Source: Mycolicibacterium sp. P1-18
Lineage (GTDB): Bacteria > Actinomycetota > Actinomycetes > Mycobacteriales > Mycobacteriaceae
Reading direction: 5' to 3'
NCBI RefSeq assembly: GCF_008329535.1
Contig: NZ_NPKR01000006.1
Span: forward strand, 1 to 64,000
DNA: 64,000 bases
Position 1 is the first letter of the stretch, and each line of letters opens with the position of its first letter. The notes beneath the pieces are model-generated. The model saw nothing but the letters and a program-made list of their open reading frames with translations. It was not told where the DNA came from and made no database searches. A program made the translations under genes and the position numbers. Shown here piece by piece: positions 54,953 to 64,000 of the stretch.

Positions 54953-57306
54953 AGCCAACGGTCGAGTTCGTCGGCCGGTAGCGGCGGGCAGTGCACGTAG
55001 CCCTGCGTGATGTCACAACCGTAGTGGCGCAACGCGTTCAGCGTGCCGACGTCCTCGACCCCCTCGGCCACCAGCGAGGCGCCCAGGCTGTGGGCGAGTG
55101 CGACCGTCGACCGCACGATGGCGATGGACCTGGCGTCCTCGGCCAGGCCGCTGACGAAGACGCCGTCGAGCTTGAGTTCGTCGACCGTGATCTCGTGCAG
55201 CCGCGCCAACGACGACCACCCCGTGCCGAAGTCGTCGATCGACAACTTGACCCCGAGGCGCTGCAGCGCTTCGACGACGGTGCGCGACCGCGCGCCGTCG
55301 GGGCTCAGAACGCCCTCGGTGATCTCGAGGATCAGCGCGTCGGCGGGCAGCCGGTGACGGGCCAGGAGCTCGCCGACGTGCCCGACGAGGTCGACGTCGA
55401 GCAGGTTGGTCGCCGACAGATTGACCGCGACGGTCATGGTCACGCCCTGGTCGCGCCAGATGCGCACCTGGCGGAGCGCGACGTCGAGCACCGCCGTGGC
55501 GAGCGGCCGCATCAGCCCGCCGAGCTCGGCCTGCGGCAGGAACTGACTGGGCGCCAGCAGTCCTCGGGTCGGGTGTTGCCACCGCACCAGCGCCTCGACG
55601 CTGTGCACGCTGCCGTCGTCGACGCGGATCTTGGGCTGGTAGTGGCACGTCAGCTCACCGGCCGACATTCCCGCGCGCAACTCGTCGACGATCTGACGGT
55701 CGTCGCGCCGTTGCGAGGTGTCGGCGACGTCGTACACCGCCACCCTGCTCGGCGTGCCCTTGGCGCGGTACATCGCGATGTCGGCGCACTGCCGCAGATC
55801 CTCGGGGCGCGCGCAGTGTTCGGGACACAGCGCGATGCCGATGCTGGCCTCCACGCGAATGGTCATGTCGTCGAGCACGAACGGTTCGTCGAGTGCCGCC
55901 ACCATCGTCAGCGCCGTCGTCTCCGCCACCGCCAACTCGACGCCCGCGGTGAACACCACCGCGAACTCGTCGCCGCCGACCCGGGCCAGGAAGTCCTCCG
56001 GTCGGACGCAGCGGGCCAGCCGGTCGGCGACCTGGCACAGCAGCTGGTCGCCGGCGTGATGGCCCAGTGAGTCGTTGACGCCCTTGAACCGGTCCAGGTC
56101 CAGCAGCATCAGACCCGGGCCGCGCAGCCGCGAATCGAACGGCCCGCGGCGGGAGTACTCGAACGACGCCGCAGTCAGCGCCGTCGACGCCGACCGCCGG
56201 TTGCCCAATCCGGTGAGGTCGTCGGTCATCGCGTGGTGGTGACTCTCGGCGAGGCGGCCGACTTCGTGGAACGCCACCGCGAACCGGACCGCCACCGCGA
56301 CGAGGCCGGCCGCCGCCAGGACGACCGCGAACGACGGCAGCGTGGCGAACTGGCTCAACACCAACAGTGCGACCAGCGCGGCGGTGCAGATCAGTTGCGG
56401 GACGACGTTGCCGCGGACGGCGGTCGGCGCTTCGAACCGTCGCGGCCGCGGCGCGAGCCAGCTCGCTGTCGCGATCAGCAGGCCGGCCCCGGGCCGCAAC
56501 GCGTCGAACCAGCTGCCGCGAACGTAGCTGCCGTGCGCGACGTCGAACATGAACAGGACGTCGGCGACCGCGTACAGGGCGAATCCCAGGAGCAGCAGCT
56601 TCCACCGATGATCGGTACGCCAGCCGAGCACGGACAGTGCGCCGGCCGCCACGGCGACCAGAAGCAGGTCACCGGTCGGGAAGGCCAGCGCCAGCCACAC
56701 CGTGAGGGGTGATCCGCTGGTTGCCGCGCCGTAGGGGCCGAAGGCCACCGCCGCGATGGCGGCCACGGCGAAGCTCGCCACGACGGCGTCGAGCGCGAGG
56801 GCGAGCGGGAGTCGCCGCAGCCGTGTGCGAAGAAGGACGACCAGTGCCGCGAACAGCAACGGATAGAAGCACAGCCACAGCGGGCGAAGCGAGTTCAGTT
56901 GCCCCAGCACGGGATACAGGAAGTTGCGGATCGCCGGGATCGACAGGCCTGCGGCCATCAACCACCATGCCAGCCGCTCGTCGCCCCCGGACCGCGCCCG
57001 CACGACCACCGCAACGGCGGTTGCGAGCATGAGCGTCGGATACAGCCACTGCCCCACGGTGACCGACCACCAGACATTGCTGCCGAACAGGGTCGTCGCC
57101 GCGTAGCCGACGACGCCGATCGACAGCGCCACCAGCGGGACAGGGGACCGCCGAACCGGTGGAACTGACGGATACGTCAATCTAGCGGGTGGCTCCTGAT
57201 TCGAGATCTCTTGGGAGAGCCCGTCCGTCGACCGTGCACCCGAAACGGGTGTCGTCGAACCCTGCATCCAGTCCCACCTCAGCTCGCTTCTGAACTGACC
57301 ATCCAT
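54865..57306 (-). CDS. Membrane GGDEF-EAL protein (cyclic-di-GMP synthesis/turnover)
   Basis: 813 residues. A Pro/Ser-rich N-terminal 50 residues precede about ten membrane segments (about 55-345). The GGDEF domain follows: DDLTGLGNRRS, LDLDRFKGVNDSLGHHAGDQ and the intact signature RVGGDEFAVVF. The EAL domain has SVEALVRW, NLSATNLL, DDFGTGWSSLARL and VAEGVED. Both domains look catalytically competent. The ATG at 57304-57306 is used. The resemblance is to the single bifunctional c-di-GMP enzyme of mycobacteria. The tail overlaps aspB by 88 bases on the other strand. Confidence 0.92.
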   Translation of the reverse strand: MDGQFRSELRWDWMQGSTTPVSGARSTDGLSQEISNQEPPARLTYPSVPPVRRSPVPLVALSIGVVGYAATTLFGSNVWWSVTVGQWLYPTLMLATAVAVVVRARSGGDERLAWWLMAAGLSIPAIRNFLYPVLGQLNSLRPLWLCFYPLLFAALVVLLRTRLRRLPLALALDAVVASFAVAAIAAVAFGPYGAATSGSPLTVWLALAFPTGDLLLVAVAAGALSVLGWRTDHRWKLLLLGFALYAVADVLFMFDVAHGSYVRGSWFDALRPGAGLLIATASWLAPRPRRFEAPTAVRGNVVPQLICTAALVALLVLSQFATLPSFAVVLAAAGLVAVAVRFAVAFHEVGRLAESHHHAMTDDLTGLGNRRSASTALTAASFEYSRRGPFDSRLRGPGLMLLDLDRFKGVNDSLGHHAGDQLLCQVADRLARCVRPEDFLARVGGDEFAVVFTAGVELAVAETTALTMVAALDEPFVLDDMTIRVEASIGIALCPEHCARPEDLRQCADIAMYRAKGTPSRVAVYDVADTSQRRDDRQIVDELRAGMSAGELTCHYQPKIRVDDGSVHSVEALVRWQHPTRGLLAPSQFLPQAELGGLMRPLATAVLDVALRQVRIWRDQGVTMTVAVNLSATNLLDVDLVGHVGELLARHRLPADALILEITEGVLSPDGARSRTVVEALQRLGVKLSIDDFGTGWSSLARLHEITVDELKLDGVFVSGLAEDARSIAIVRSTVALAHSLGASLVAEGVEDVGTLNALRHYGCDITQGYVHCPPLPADELDRWLHRSPASHGPIRRTASDTSAVAPANDNRT

Positions 57307-57402
57307 TGCACGCGGCCAGTGCCACCGCAGGCGACGACCGTTGTTTGCCAGGATGATGATCGCACGTCGAGGCGCCTCGCCGCCACCATCGGGGAGCTGG
57401 GC

Positions 57403-58149
57403 TCAGCGAGCGCTCCAGCCGCCGTCCATCGTGTAGGACGCGCCCGTGACCATGCCGGCGTCCTCGGAGGCCAGGAAGCCCACCAGCGCCGCCACCTCCT
57501 CCGGCTCGACCAATCTCTTGATCGCGCTCTCCGAGAGCAGGATTCGCTCGAGCACCTCCTGCTCGCCGATGCCGTGCGCGCGAGCCTGATCGCTGATCTG
57601 CTTCGTCACCAGCGGGGTCCGCACGTAACCGGGGTTGACGCAGTTGCTCGTCACGCCGTGCGGTCCGCCCTCCAGAGCGGTCACCTTCGACAACCCCTCC
57701 AGCGCGTGCTTCGCGGTGACGTAGGCCACCTTGAACTCCGACGCGCGAAGGCCGTGCACCGACGAGACGTTGACGACGCGGCCGAACCCGGCGTCGTACA
57801 TGTGGGGAAGCGCCGCGCGGATCAACAGGAACGGCGCCTCGACCATGAGCGCGAGCATCGACCGGAAGCGGACCGGGTCGAAGTCCGCGATCGGATCGAT
57901 GGTCTGCACGCCGGCGTTGTTGACCAGGACGTCCACGTCGAGACGCAGGTCCTCCAGGGCTCCGACCTCGAGGAGGTCGACCGCCCAGGTGTGTCCGCCG
58001 ATCTCGTCGGCCAGCGCCTTGGCGGCCACGTCGTCGACGTCGGCGATGGTGACCGACGCGCCCCGCTTCGCGAGTTCCCTGGCGCAGGCGGCACCGATGC
58101 CACTCGCGCCGCCCGTCACCAGCGCCGTACGGCCGGCCAGACCCGTCAT
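57403..58149 (-). CDS. 3-hydroxybutyrate dehydrogenase-like SDR
   Basis: 248 residues. TGGASGIGAACA, VNNAGVQTIDPI and the triad region NVSSVHGLRASEFKVAYVTA with AKHALEG match BdhA-type D-beta-hydroxybutyrate dehydrogenases. It likely oxidises a short beta-hydroxy acid to the keto acid with NAD. The ATG overlaps the transporter stop (ATGA), so uptake and oxidation are linked. Confidence 0.8.
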   Translation of the reverse strand: MTGLAGRTALVTGGASGIGAACARELAKRGASVTIADVDDVAAKALADEIGGHTWAVDLLEVGALEDLRLDVDVLVNNAGVQTIDPIADFDPVRFRSMLALMVEAPFLLIRAALPHMYDAGFGRVVNVSSVHGLRASEFKVAYVTAKHALEGLSKVTALEGGPHGVTSNCVNPGYVRTPLVTKQISDQARAHGIGEQEVLERILLSESAIKRLVEPEEVAALVGFLASEDAGMVTGASYTMDGGWSAR

Positions 58150-59495
58150 CCGACCGCCGCCCGACGCTCGTCGGCGACCTCGTCGGCATCGGCGTCGTCC
58201 AGCGCCTTGAGGTCGATGCCCCTGGTCTCGCGGGTGAAGACCACCGCGATCAGGGTGATGCCACAGGCCAGCGCGAGATAGATGGCGATCGGGACCGACG
58301 AGTCGTAGACGTCGAGCAGCTTGACCGCGATGATCGGCGCCAGGGAGCCCGCCACGATCGAGGTCACCTGATACCCAAGGGAGACACCGGAATACCGCAT
58401 CCTGGTCGGGAACATCTCCGCCATGATCGCCGGCTGGGGCGCGTACATGATGGCGTGGATGACCAGTCCGATGGTGACCGCCGCGGTGACGACGGCGTAG
58501 TTGCCGCTGTTCATCATGGGGAAGGCGAAGAAGCCCCAGGTGGCGCCCAGCGCGGCACCGACGAAGTACACCGGCCGTCGGCCGAATCGGTCGGCGAGCT
58601 TGCCCACCAGGGGGATGACGGCGAAGTGCACCGCATGGGCGACGAGGAGGTACCAGAGGATCGAGCTGGTGTCGGCGCCGACCTGCACCTTGAGATAGGT
58701 GATCGAGAACGTCACCACGAGGTAGTACATGATGTTCTCGCCGAAGCGCAGTCCCATTGCCGTGAACACGCCGCGCGGGTAGCGCTTGAGCACCTCGACG
58801 ACGCTGAACGACGTCGCCTTGATCTGCTCGGCCTCGCGCTGCGCCTCGACGAAGATCGGCGCGTCGGTGACCTTGGTCCGGATGTAGTAGCCCACCAGCA
58901 CGACGACGGCCGACAGCCAGAACGCCACCCGCCAGCCCCAGGACAGGAACGCGGCATCCGACAGCGTCGTGGTCAGCACCAGCAGCACGATGGTGGCAAG
59001 CAGGTTGCCGGCGGGCACCCCGGCCTGGGGCCAACTGGCCCAGAAGCCCCGCTCCCTGTTGGGGCTGTGCTCAGCCACGAGAAGCACGGCGCCACCCCAC
59101 TCGCCGCCGACGGCGAAGCCCTGGATGAAGCGCAGGGCCACCAGCAGCGCGGGCGCCCAGTAGCCGATCTGTCCGAAGGTGGGCAGGCAGCCCATTAGGA
59201 ACGTCGCGGCGCCGACGAGGAGCAGCGAGAATTGCAGCAGCTTCTTGCGGCCGTACTTGTCGCCGTAGTGGCCGAACACCACGCCGCCGAGCGGGCGGGC
59301 GATGAAGCCGACCGCGTAGGTGACGAACGCCGCCAGGATCGCGTCGAGATCACTCGTCGACGGCGAGAAGAACACCTTGCTGAAGACCAGGGTGGCCGCC
59401 GTGCCGTACAGGAAGAACTCGTACCACTCGACCACCGTGCCCGCCATCGACGCCGCGACGACGCGGCGCAGTCCGGTCGGTACTGGTTTGCCCAT
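58146..59495 (-). CDS. MHS-family (MFS) metabolite:H+ symporter
   Basis: 449 residues with about 12 membrane segments. GTVVEWYEFFLYGTAATLVF, GRKKLLQFSLLLVGAATFLM and RFIQGFAVGGEWGGAVLLVA are hallmarks of the proline/betaine/alpha-ketoglutarate-type MHS subfamily. The ATG at 59493-59495 is preceded by GGAGGAGAG; a start at 59534 is possible. Likely imports a small organic acid used by the adjacent dehydrogenase (inference). Confidence 0.87.
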   Translation of the reverse strand: MGKPVPTGLRRVVAASMAGTVVEWYEFFLYGTAATLVFSKVFFSPSTSDLDAILAAFVTYAVGFIARPLGGVVFGHYGDKYGRKKLLQFSLLLVGAATFLMGCLPTFGQIGYWAPALLVALRFIQGFAVGGEWGGAVLLVAEHSPNRERGFWASWPQAGVPAGNLLATIVLLVLTTTLSDAAFLSWGWRVAFWLSAVVVLVGYYIRTKVTDAPIFVEAQREAEQIKATSFSVVEVLKRYPRGVFTAMGLRFGENIMYYLVVTFSITYLKVQVGADTSSILWYLLVAHAVHFAVIPLVGKLADRFGRRPVYFVGAALGATWGFFAFPMMNSGNYAVVTAAVTIGLVIHAIMYAPQPAIMAEMFPTRMRYSGVSLGYQVTSIVAGSLAPIIAVKLLDVYDSSVPIAIYLALACGITLIAVVFTRETRGIDLKALDDADADEVADERRAAVG

Positions 59496-59594
59496 CTGAC
59501 TCTCCTCCACGTCGGCGCATGTGACGCGCCCCACAATGCCCCTGAGTATTCCTGCAGCTCACTGTCACCGCAATGCCCATCGGCGCAGCATCGG

Positions 59595-59610
59595 TCTGCG
59601 AAAATGCAGA
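59595..59610. promoter_or_regulatory. Candidate LysR-type operator
   Basis: TCTGCGAAAATGCAGA has 5-bp inverted arms (TCTGC/GCAGA) around a 6-base AT-rich centre. It lies in the divergent region between the transporter and the LysR-type gene, two bases before the latter's GTG. Such dyads are typical of LysR binding sites, but only one copy is seen. Confidence 0.4.
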
Positions 59611-59611
59611 C

Positions 59612-60520
59612 GTGAGCGACTCGAAGCGGCTGAGCGCCGACGACCTGCTGGTCCTGCTCGCCGTCGGGCGTTCGGGCCGCTTCGTCACCGCCGCCGACGA
59701 GCTGGGCCTCAACCACACCACCATTTCGCGGCGGATCGCCGCACTCGAGCAGTCCATCGGCGGCCGACTGCTGGCCCGCAGCCCGGGCGGCTGGGAGCTC
59801 ACCGAGCTCGGCGCCGAGGCGTTGGCCGCGGCGGAGGCCGTGGAGTCGGCGGTCCGGTCGCTGGCCGGGCCGGCCGGGTCTCGCACGCTGGAGGGCGTGG
59901 TCAGGATGTCGGCCACCGACGGGTTCAGTGCCTACATCGCCGCGCCCGCCGCGGCCCGCGTCCGGCAACGGCACCCGATGGTCTCCGTCGAGATCGTGGC
60001 CGCCACGCGCCGCGTCACCCAGCAGCGCTCGGGGCTCGACGTCGAGGTGGTGGTCGGCGAACCGCAGGTGCACCGCGCCGAGGCCACCCGACTCGGCGAC
60101 TACTGCCTCGGCCTCTACGGCTCCCGCGACTTCCTCGCCGAGCACGGCGTGCCGACCACCCCCGAGCAGCTGGCCGGCCACCCGCTGGTGTACTTCATCG
60201 ACTCCATGCTGCAGGTCGACGACCTGGACCTGGCCCGCACCTTCGCCCCGGCGATGCGCGAATCCGTGACTTCGACCAACGTCTTCGTCCACGTCGAGGC
60301 CACCCGCGCGGCAGCCGGCTTCGGGCTCCTCCCGTGCTTCATGGCCGACCGGCACGATGACCTGGTGCGCGTCCTCCCCGACGACATCGCCCTGGTGTTG
60401 AGCTACTGGTTGGTCGCCCGTGCGGAGACCCTGCGCCGACCCGAGGTGGGCGCCGTGGTCGACGAGATCCGCGCCCGCATGGACGACCAGCGCGACGTCC
60501 TCCTCGGCGGCGCCGTTTGA
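59612..60520 (+). CDS. LysR-family transcriptional regulator
   Basis: 302 residues. The N-terminal HTH reads LSADDLLVLLAVGRSGRFVT and ADELGLNHTTISRRIAALEQ, followed by a periplasmic-binding-like effector domain. The GTG at 59612 gives the usual start spacing to the HTH. Divergent from the transporter-dehydrogenase pair, which it most likely controls in response to their substrate. Confidence 0.87.
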   Translation: MSDSKRLSADDLLVLLAVGRSGRFVTAADELGLNHTTISRRIAALEQSIGGRLLARSPGGWELTELGAEALAAAEAVESAVRSLAGPAGSRTLEGVVRMSATDGFSAYIAAPAAARVRQRHPMVSVEIVAATRRVTQQRSGLDVEVVVGEPQVHRAEATRLGDYCLGLYGSRDFLAEHGVPTTPEQLAGHPLVYFIDSMLQVDDLDLARTFAPAMRESVTSTNVFVHVEATRAAAGFGLLPCFMADRHDDLVRVLPDDIALVLSYWLVARAETLRRPEVGAVVDEIRARMDDQRDVLLGGAV

Positions 60521-60547
60521 TTGGTCCCTCGCGGGTAACCCTCCGGC

Positions 60548-61321
60548 ATGCATTCAGTGCGCACCGGGTCCGGCAAGCCACTCCTGCTGGTCCACGGGAT
60601 CTCCAACCTCCACAACTGGGACACGATCGTTCCGGCGTTGGCCCGGGAGCGCACCGTGGTCGCCGTCGACCTGCCCGGGTTCGGTGAGAGCGAGCCTCTG
60701 CCGGGTGAGGTGACCGTGGCGTCGTTGACGGACGCGGTGGAGAAGTTCATCGCCGACGAGGGTCTCGGCGACGTCGACGTGGTGGGAAGTTCCATGGGCG
60801 CCCGCATGTCCCTCGAGCTGGCCCGCCGCGGCCATCGCGGCACCGTCGTCGCGCTGGACCCCGGCGGCTTCTGGACCGACCGCCAGGTGACGGTGTTCGG
60901 CGCGACCGTCGGCCCGTCGATCGCGTTGGTGCGGCGCATCCAGCCCCTGCTGCCGGCCCTGACCGCCAACCCCGTCGGGCGCACCGTCCTGCTGGCGCAG
61001 TTCTCCGCCAAGCCATGGCGGCTGCCCGCCGACCTGGTGCTGCAGGAGCTGCGCAACTTCGCCGGCTCGCCCAGCCTCGACGGGGCCATGCGAGCCCTGG
61101 TGCACGGGCCCAAACAGCAAGGCGCCCCTGCCGGTTCGCTTCGCGGGCGCGTCGTCATCGGGTGGGGCCGCAACGACCGCGTGACGGGGCCCAGCCAGGC
61201 GCAGCGCGCAATGCAGCTGTTCCCCGACGCCGCCCTGCACTGGTTTCCCCAATGCGGGCACTTCCCGCACTGGGATCGGCCGCGCGAGACCGAGCGCCTC
61301 ATCCTCGAGGCCACCCGGTAA
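60548..61321 (+). CDS. Alpha/beta hydrolase
   Basis: 257 residues. PLLLVHGISNLHNWD (oxyanion HG), nucleophile elbow VGSSMGARM, an acid region GWGRNDRVTGP and histidine QCGHFPHW give a complete Ser-Asp-His triad. Substrate unknown. Followed after 23 bases by another hydrolase. Confidence 0.85.
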   Translation: MHSVRTGSGKPLLLVHGISNLHNWDTIVPALARERTVVAVDLPGFGESEPLPGEVTVASLTDAVEKFIADEGLGDVDVVGSSMGARMSLELARRGHRGTVVALDPGGFWTDRQVTVFGATVGPSIALVRRIQPLLPALTANPVGRTVLLAQFSAKPWRLPADLVLQELRNFAGSPSLDGAMRALVHGPKQQGAPAGSLRGRVVIGWGRNDRVTGPSQAQRAMQLFPDAALHWFPQCGHFPHWDRPRETERLILEATR

Positions 61322-61344
61322 CCGCCGAGGGAATAGGCTGTCGC

Positions 61345-62124
61345 ATGCCCTTCCTCGAGACCGATGCCGGCCGTGCCTACTACCGCCACTGGGCCGCCCC
61401 CGACCCGCAGGCATCCGTAATCTTCCTGCACGGCTTCGGCGAGCACACCGGGCTCTACCACCGCTACGGCTTCGCGCTGAACGCCGCGGGCGTGGACCTG
61501 TGGGCCGTCGACCAGTTCGGGCACGGCCTGACCCCGGGTGACCGCGGGGACTTCACCACGCTGGAGGCCAGCATCGGGCTGGCCGACCGGCTCGCCGAGC
61601 TGGCCCAGACCGAGCGGCCGGGCCTACCGCTGGTGGCCCAGGGGCATTCGTTCGGTGCCGTCGCCACGCTGTGGAAGCTGCTGGCCGACCCCGCGCCGTA
61701 CCGTGCCGCGGTGATCTCGGGTGCGCCCCTGGTGCCGGTGCCCGGGCTGGTCGACGTGAACTCCACCTTCGAGATCGCCCCGAGTCAACTCTCGGCCGAC
61801 CCGTTCTACCTCGACGCCATCGAGAACGACCCGCTGGCGTTCGTGGACGCCGACGGCGGCCCGCTGGCTCGCGAGCTGGACCGGGGCTGGGACACCTTCG
61901 GCGCGACGCTGCCCACCCTGGCGGTGCCCACGCTCGCGGTCCACGGCAGCAACGATCCCATCGCGCCGGTGGGTGCGGTGCGCGCCTACGCCGAGCAGAT
62001 CGAGCCCCTGTCCTTCTTCGAGGTCGACGGCGGCGGCCACGACATCCTCAACGACGTGACTCATCGCGAGGTCGCCGAACGGGTGGTGGAGTTCATCCAC
62101 AGGAGTTGTGCACAGTGTGGATGA
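61345..62124 (+). CDS. Alpha/beta hydrolase, monoacylglycerol-lipase-like
   Basis: 259 residues. VIFLHGFGEHTGLYHRYGFA and VDQFGHGLTPGDRG are typical of the serine-aminopeptidase-S33/monoglyceride lipase group. Nucleophile GHSFG, acid HGSNDPIAP and His in DGGGHDILND complete the triad. Probably an esterase or lysophospholipase. It converges with hsaB. Confidence 0.82.
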   Translation: MPFLETDAGRAYYRHWAAPDPQASVIFLHGFGEHTGLYHRYGFALNAAGVDLWAVDQFGHGLTPGDRGDFTTLEASIGLADRLAELAQTERPGLPLVAQGHSFGAVATLWKLLADPAPYRAAVISGAPLVPVPGLVDVNSTFEIAPSQLSADPFYLDAIENDPLAFVDADGGPLARELDRGWDTFGATLPTLAVPTLAVHGSNDPIAPVGAVRAYAEQIEPLSFFEVDGGGHDILNDVTHREVAERVVEFIHRSCAQCG

Positions 62125-62148
62125 ATTACACGGGTGTGATTCTGGCGT

Positions 62149-62712
62149 CTACAACCAGGTGTCGGCAGTGGTCGCGGTGAGGAAGGCGTCCAGGTCGTCA
62201 CGCCATTGCGCCGGCGAGGTCTTGTCCGGTTCGATGCCGGTGTACTCCCCGCGGTAGAACAGCAGCGGCCGCGGCTTGGTCTTCGACGGCTCCGACATGG
62301 CGTGCACCGCGCCGAACACGACGAAGTGGTCACCGCCGTCGTGCACCGAGGCCACGGTGCAGTCGATGTGGGCGAGCGTCCCGGCGAGCACCGGCGAGCC
62401 CAGGTGCGACGGACTCCACTCGACGCCGCCGAACTTGTCGGGCTCGCGCGACCCGAACCGCGCCGAGACGTCCTTCTGATCCTCGTGCAGCACGTTCACG
62501 CAGAACTTCCCACTGGCCTCGATCGCCTGCCAGGATCGCGACTGCTTGGTCGGGCAGAACAGCACCAGCGGCGGGTCCAGCGACAGCGCCGCGAACGACT
62601 GACACGCGAAGCCGACGGGTTCGTCGTCGTGCACGGTGGTGATGATGGTGATGCCCGTGCAGAACTGCCCCAGCACGTGGCGGAACGTGCGGGCGTCGAT
62701 CGGTTGGCCCAT
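62149..62712 (-). CDS. hsaB: Flavin reductase HsaB
   Basis: 187 residues, the family length. GQFCTGITIITTVHDDEPVG and FACQSFAALSLDPPLVLFCP are the flavin reductase-like motifs. HsaB supplies reduced FMN to the HsaA monooxygenase, which hydroxylates the opened sterol A ring. It lies two bases after hsaC. The nat gene, found next to hsaB in M. tuberculosis as recalled, is not here. Confidence 0.94.
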   Translation of the reverse strand: MGQPIDARTFRHVLGQFCTGITIITTVHDDEPVGFACQSFAALSLDPPLVLFCPTKQSRSWQAIEASGKFCVNVLHEDQKDVSARFGSREPDKFGGVEWSPSHLGSPVLAGTLAHIDCTVASVHDGGDHFVVFGAVHAMSEPSKTKPRPLLFYRGEYTGIEPDKTSPAQWRDDLDAFLTATTADTWL

Positions 62713-62714
62713 GG

Positions 62715-64000
<1,286 letters not shown>

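Overview
The window is high-GC actinobacterial DNA, almost certainly from a Mycobacterium/Mycolicibacterium species. The evidence is KstR- and KstR2-type operators, a PGRS-like glycine-rich protein, an MPT63-like secreted protein, F420-type nitroreductases, and close similarity and gene-order match to the Mycobacterium tuberculosis cholesterol-catabolism region (roughly Rv3536c to Rv3569c). Gene names and functions rest on recalled family knowledge and visible motifs; no database search was run.

Layout. (1) 1-2760: start of hsaE, then kstD and chsH3, with a KstR operator directly in front of kstD. (2) 2853-30404: an accessory block. It holds an MPT63-like secreted protein, a receptor Ser/Thr kinase, two Esp-like putative type VII secretion-associated proteins and a PGRS-like protein. 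These are followed by a 16-gene minus-strand operon (27474 down to 9142) and a control unit of two LuxR-type regulators flanking a Pro-rich exported protein. In M. tuberculosis, as recalled, only PPE63 lies between the same flanking steroid genes. (3) 30633-36603: the igr operon cyp125-chsE1-chsE2-chsH2-chsH1-ltp2 (minus), divergent from fadA5 across two KstR operators, followed by a small NTF2-like protein and two Ddn-type nitroreductases. (4) 39246-54952: the KstR2 regulon for steroid rings C and D (two SDRs, echA20, ipdA, ipdB, ipdC, fadA6, kstR2, ipdF, fadE30, fadD3, fadE31, fadE32, fadE33, aspB) with two perfect KstR2 operators and a DUF559 gene bracketed by hairpin repeats. (5) 54865-62124: a GGDEF-EAL protein, a hydroxybutyrate-dehydrogenase-like SDR with an MHS transporter and divergent LysR regulator, and two alpha/beta hydrolases. 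(6) 62149-64000: hsaB, hsaC and the 3' part of hsaD.

How the genes work together. The flanks encode sterol side-chain removal (CYP125, FadA5, ChsE1/E2, ChsH1/H2, Ltp2, ChsH3), ring A/B opening (KstD, HsaB, HsaC, HsaD, HsaE) and ring C/D degradation (FadD3, Ipd proteins, EchA20, FadE30-33, FadA6).

The most unusual part is the 16-gene operon. It joins a GlmS paralogue, three family 2 glycosyltransferases, a nucleotide-sugar epimerase, a Wzx-like flippase, a NodB deacetylase, a large GT-C/polymerase-like membrane protein and a GH16 hydrolase to an amino-acid module: a stand-alone adenylation domain, a carrier protein, an FAD amine oxidase, a radical-SAM KamA-type aminomutase that keeps the lysine-binding aspartates, and a GNAT. 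Most junctions are 4-nt stop/start overlaps. My inference is that it makes and exports an amino-sugar glycan or glycoconjugate decorated with beta-lysine or a derived amino acid. A sequence element shared by the promoters of the operon, the PGRS-like gene and (less well) the Pro-rich gene suggests one regulon run by the adjacent LuxR-type regulators, both of which lack the usual phospho-acceptor aspartate.
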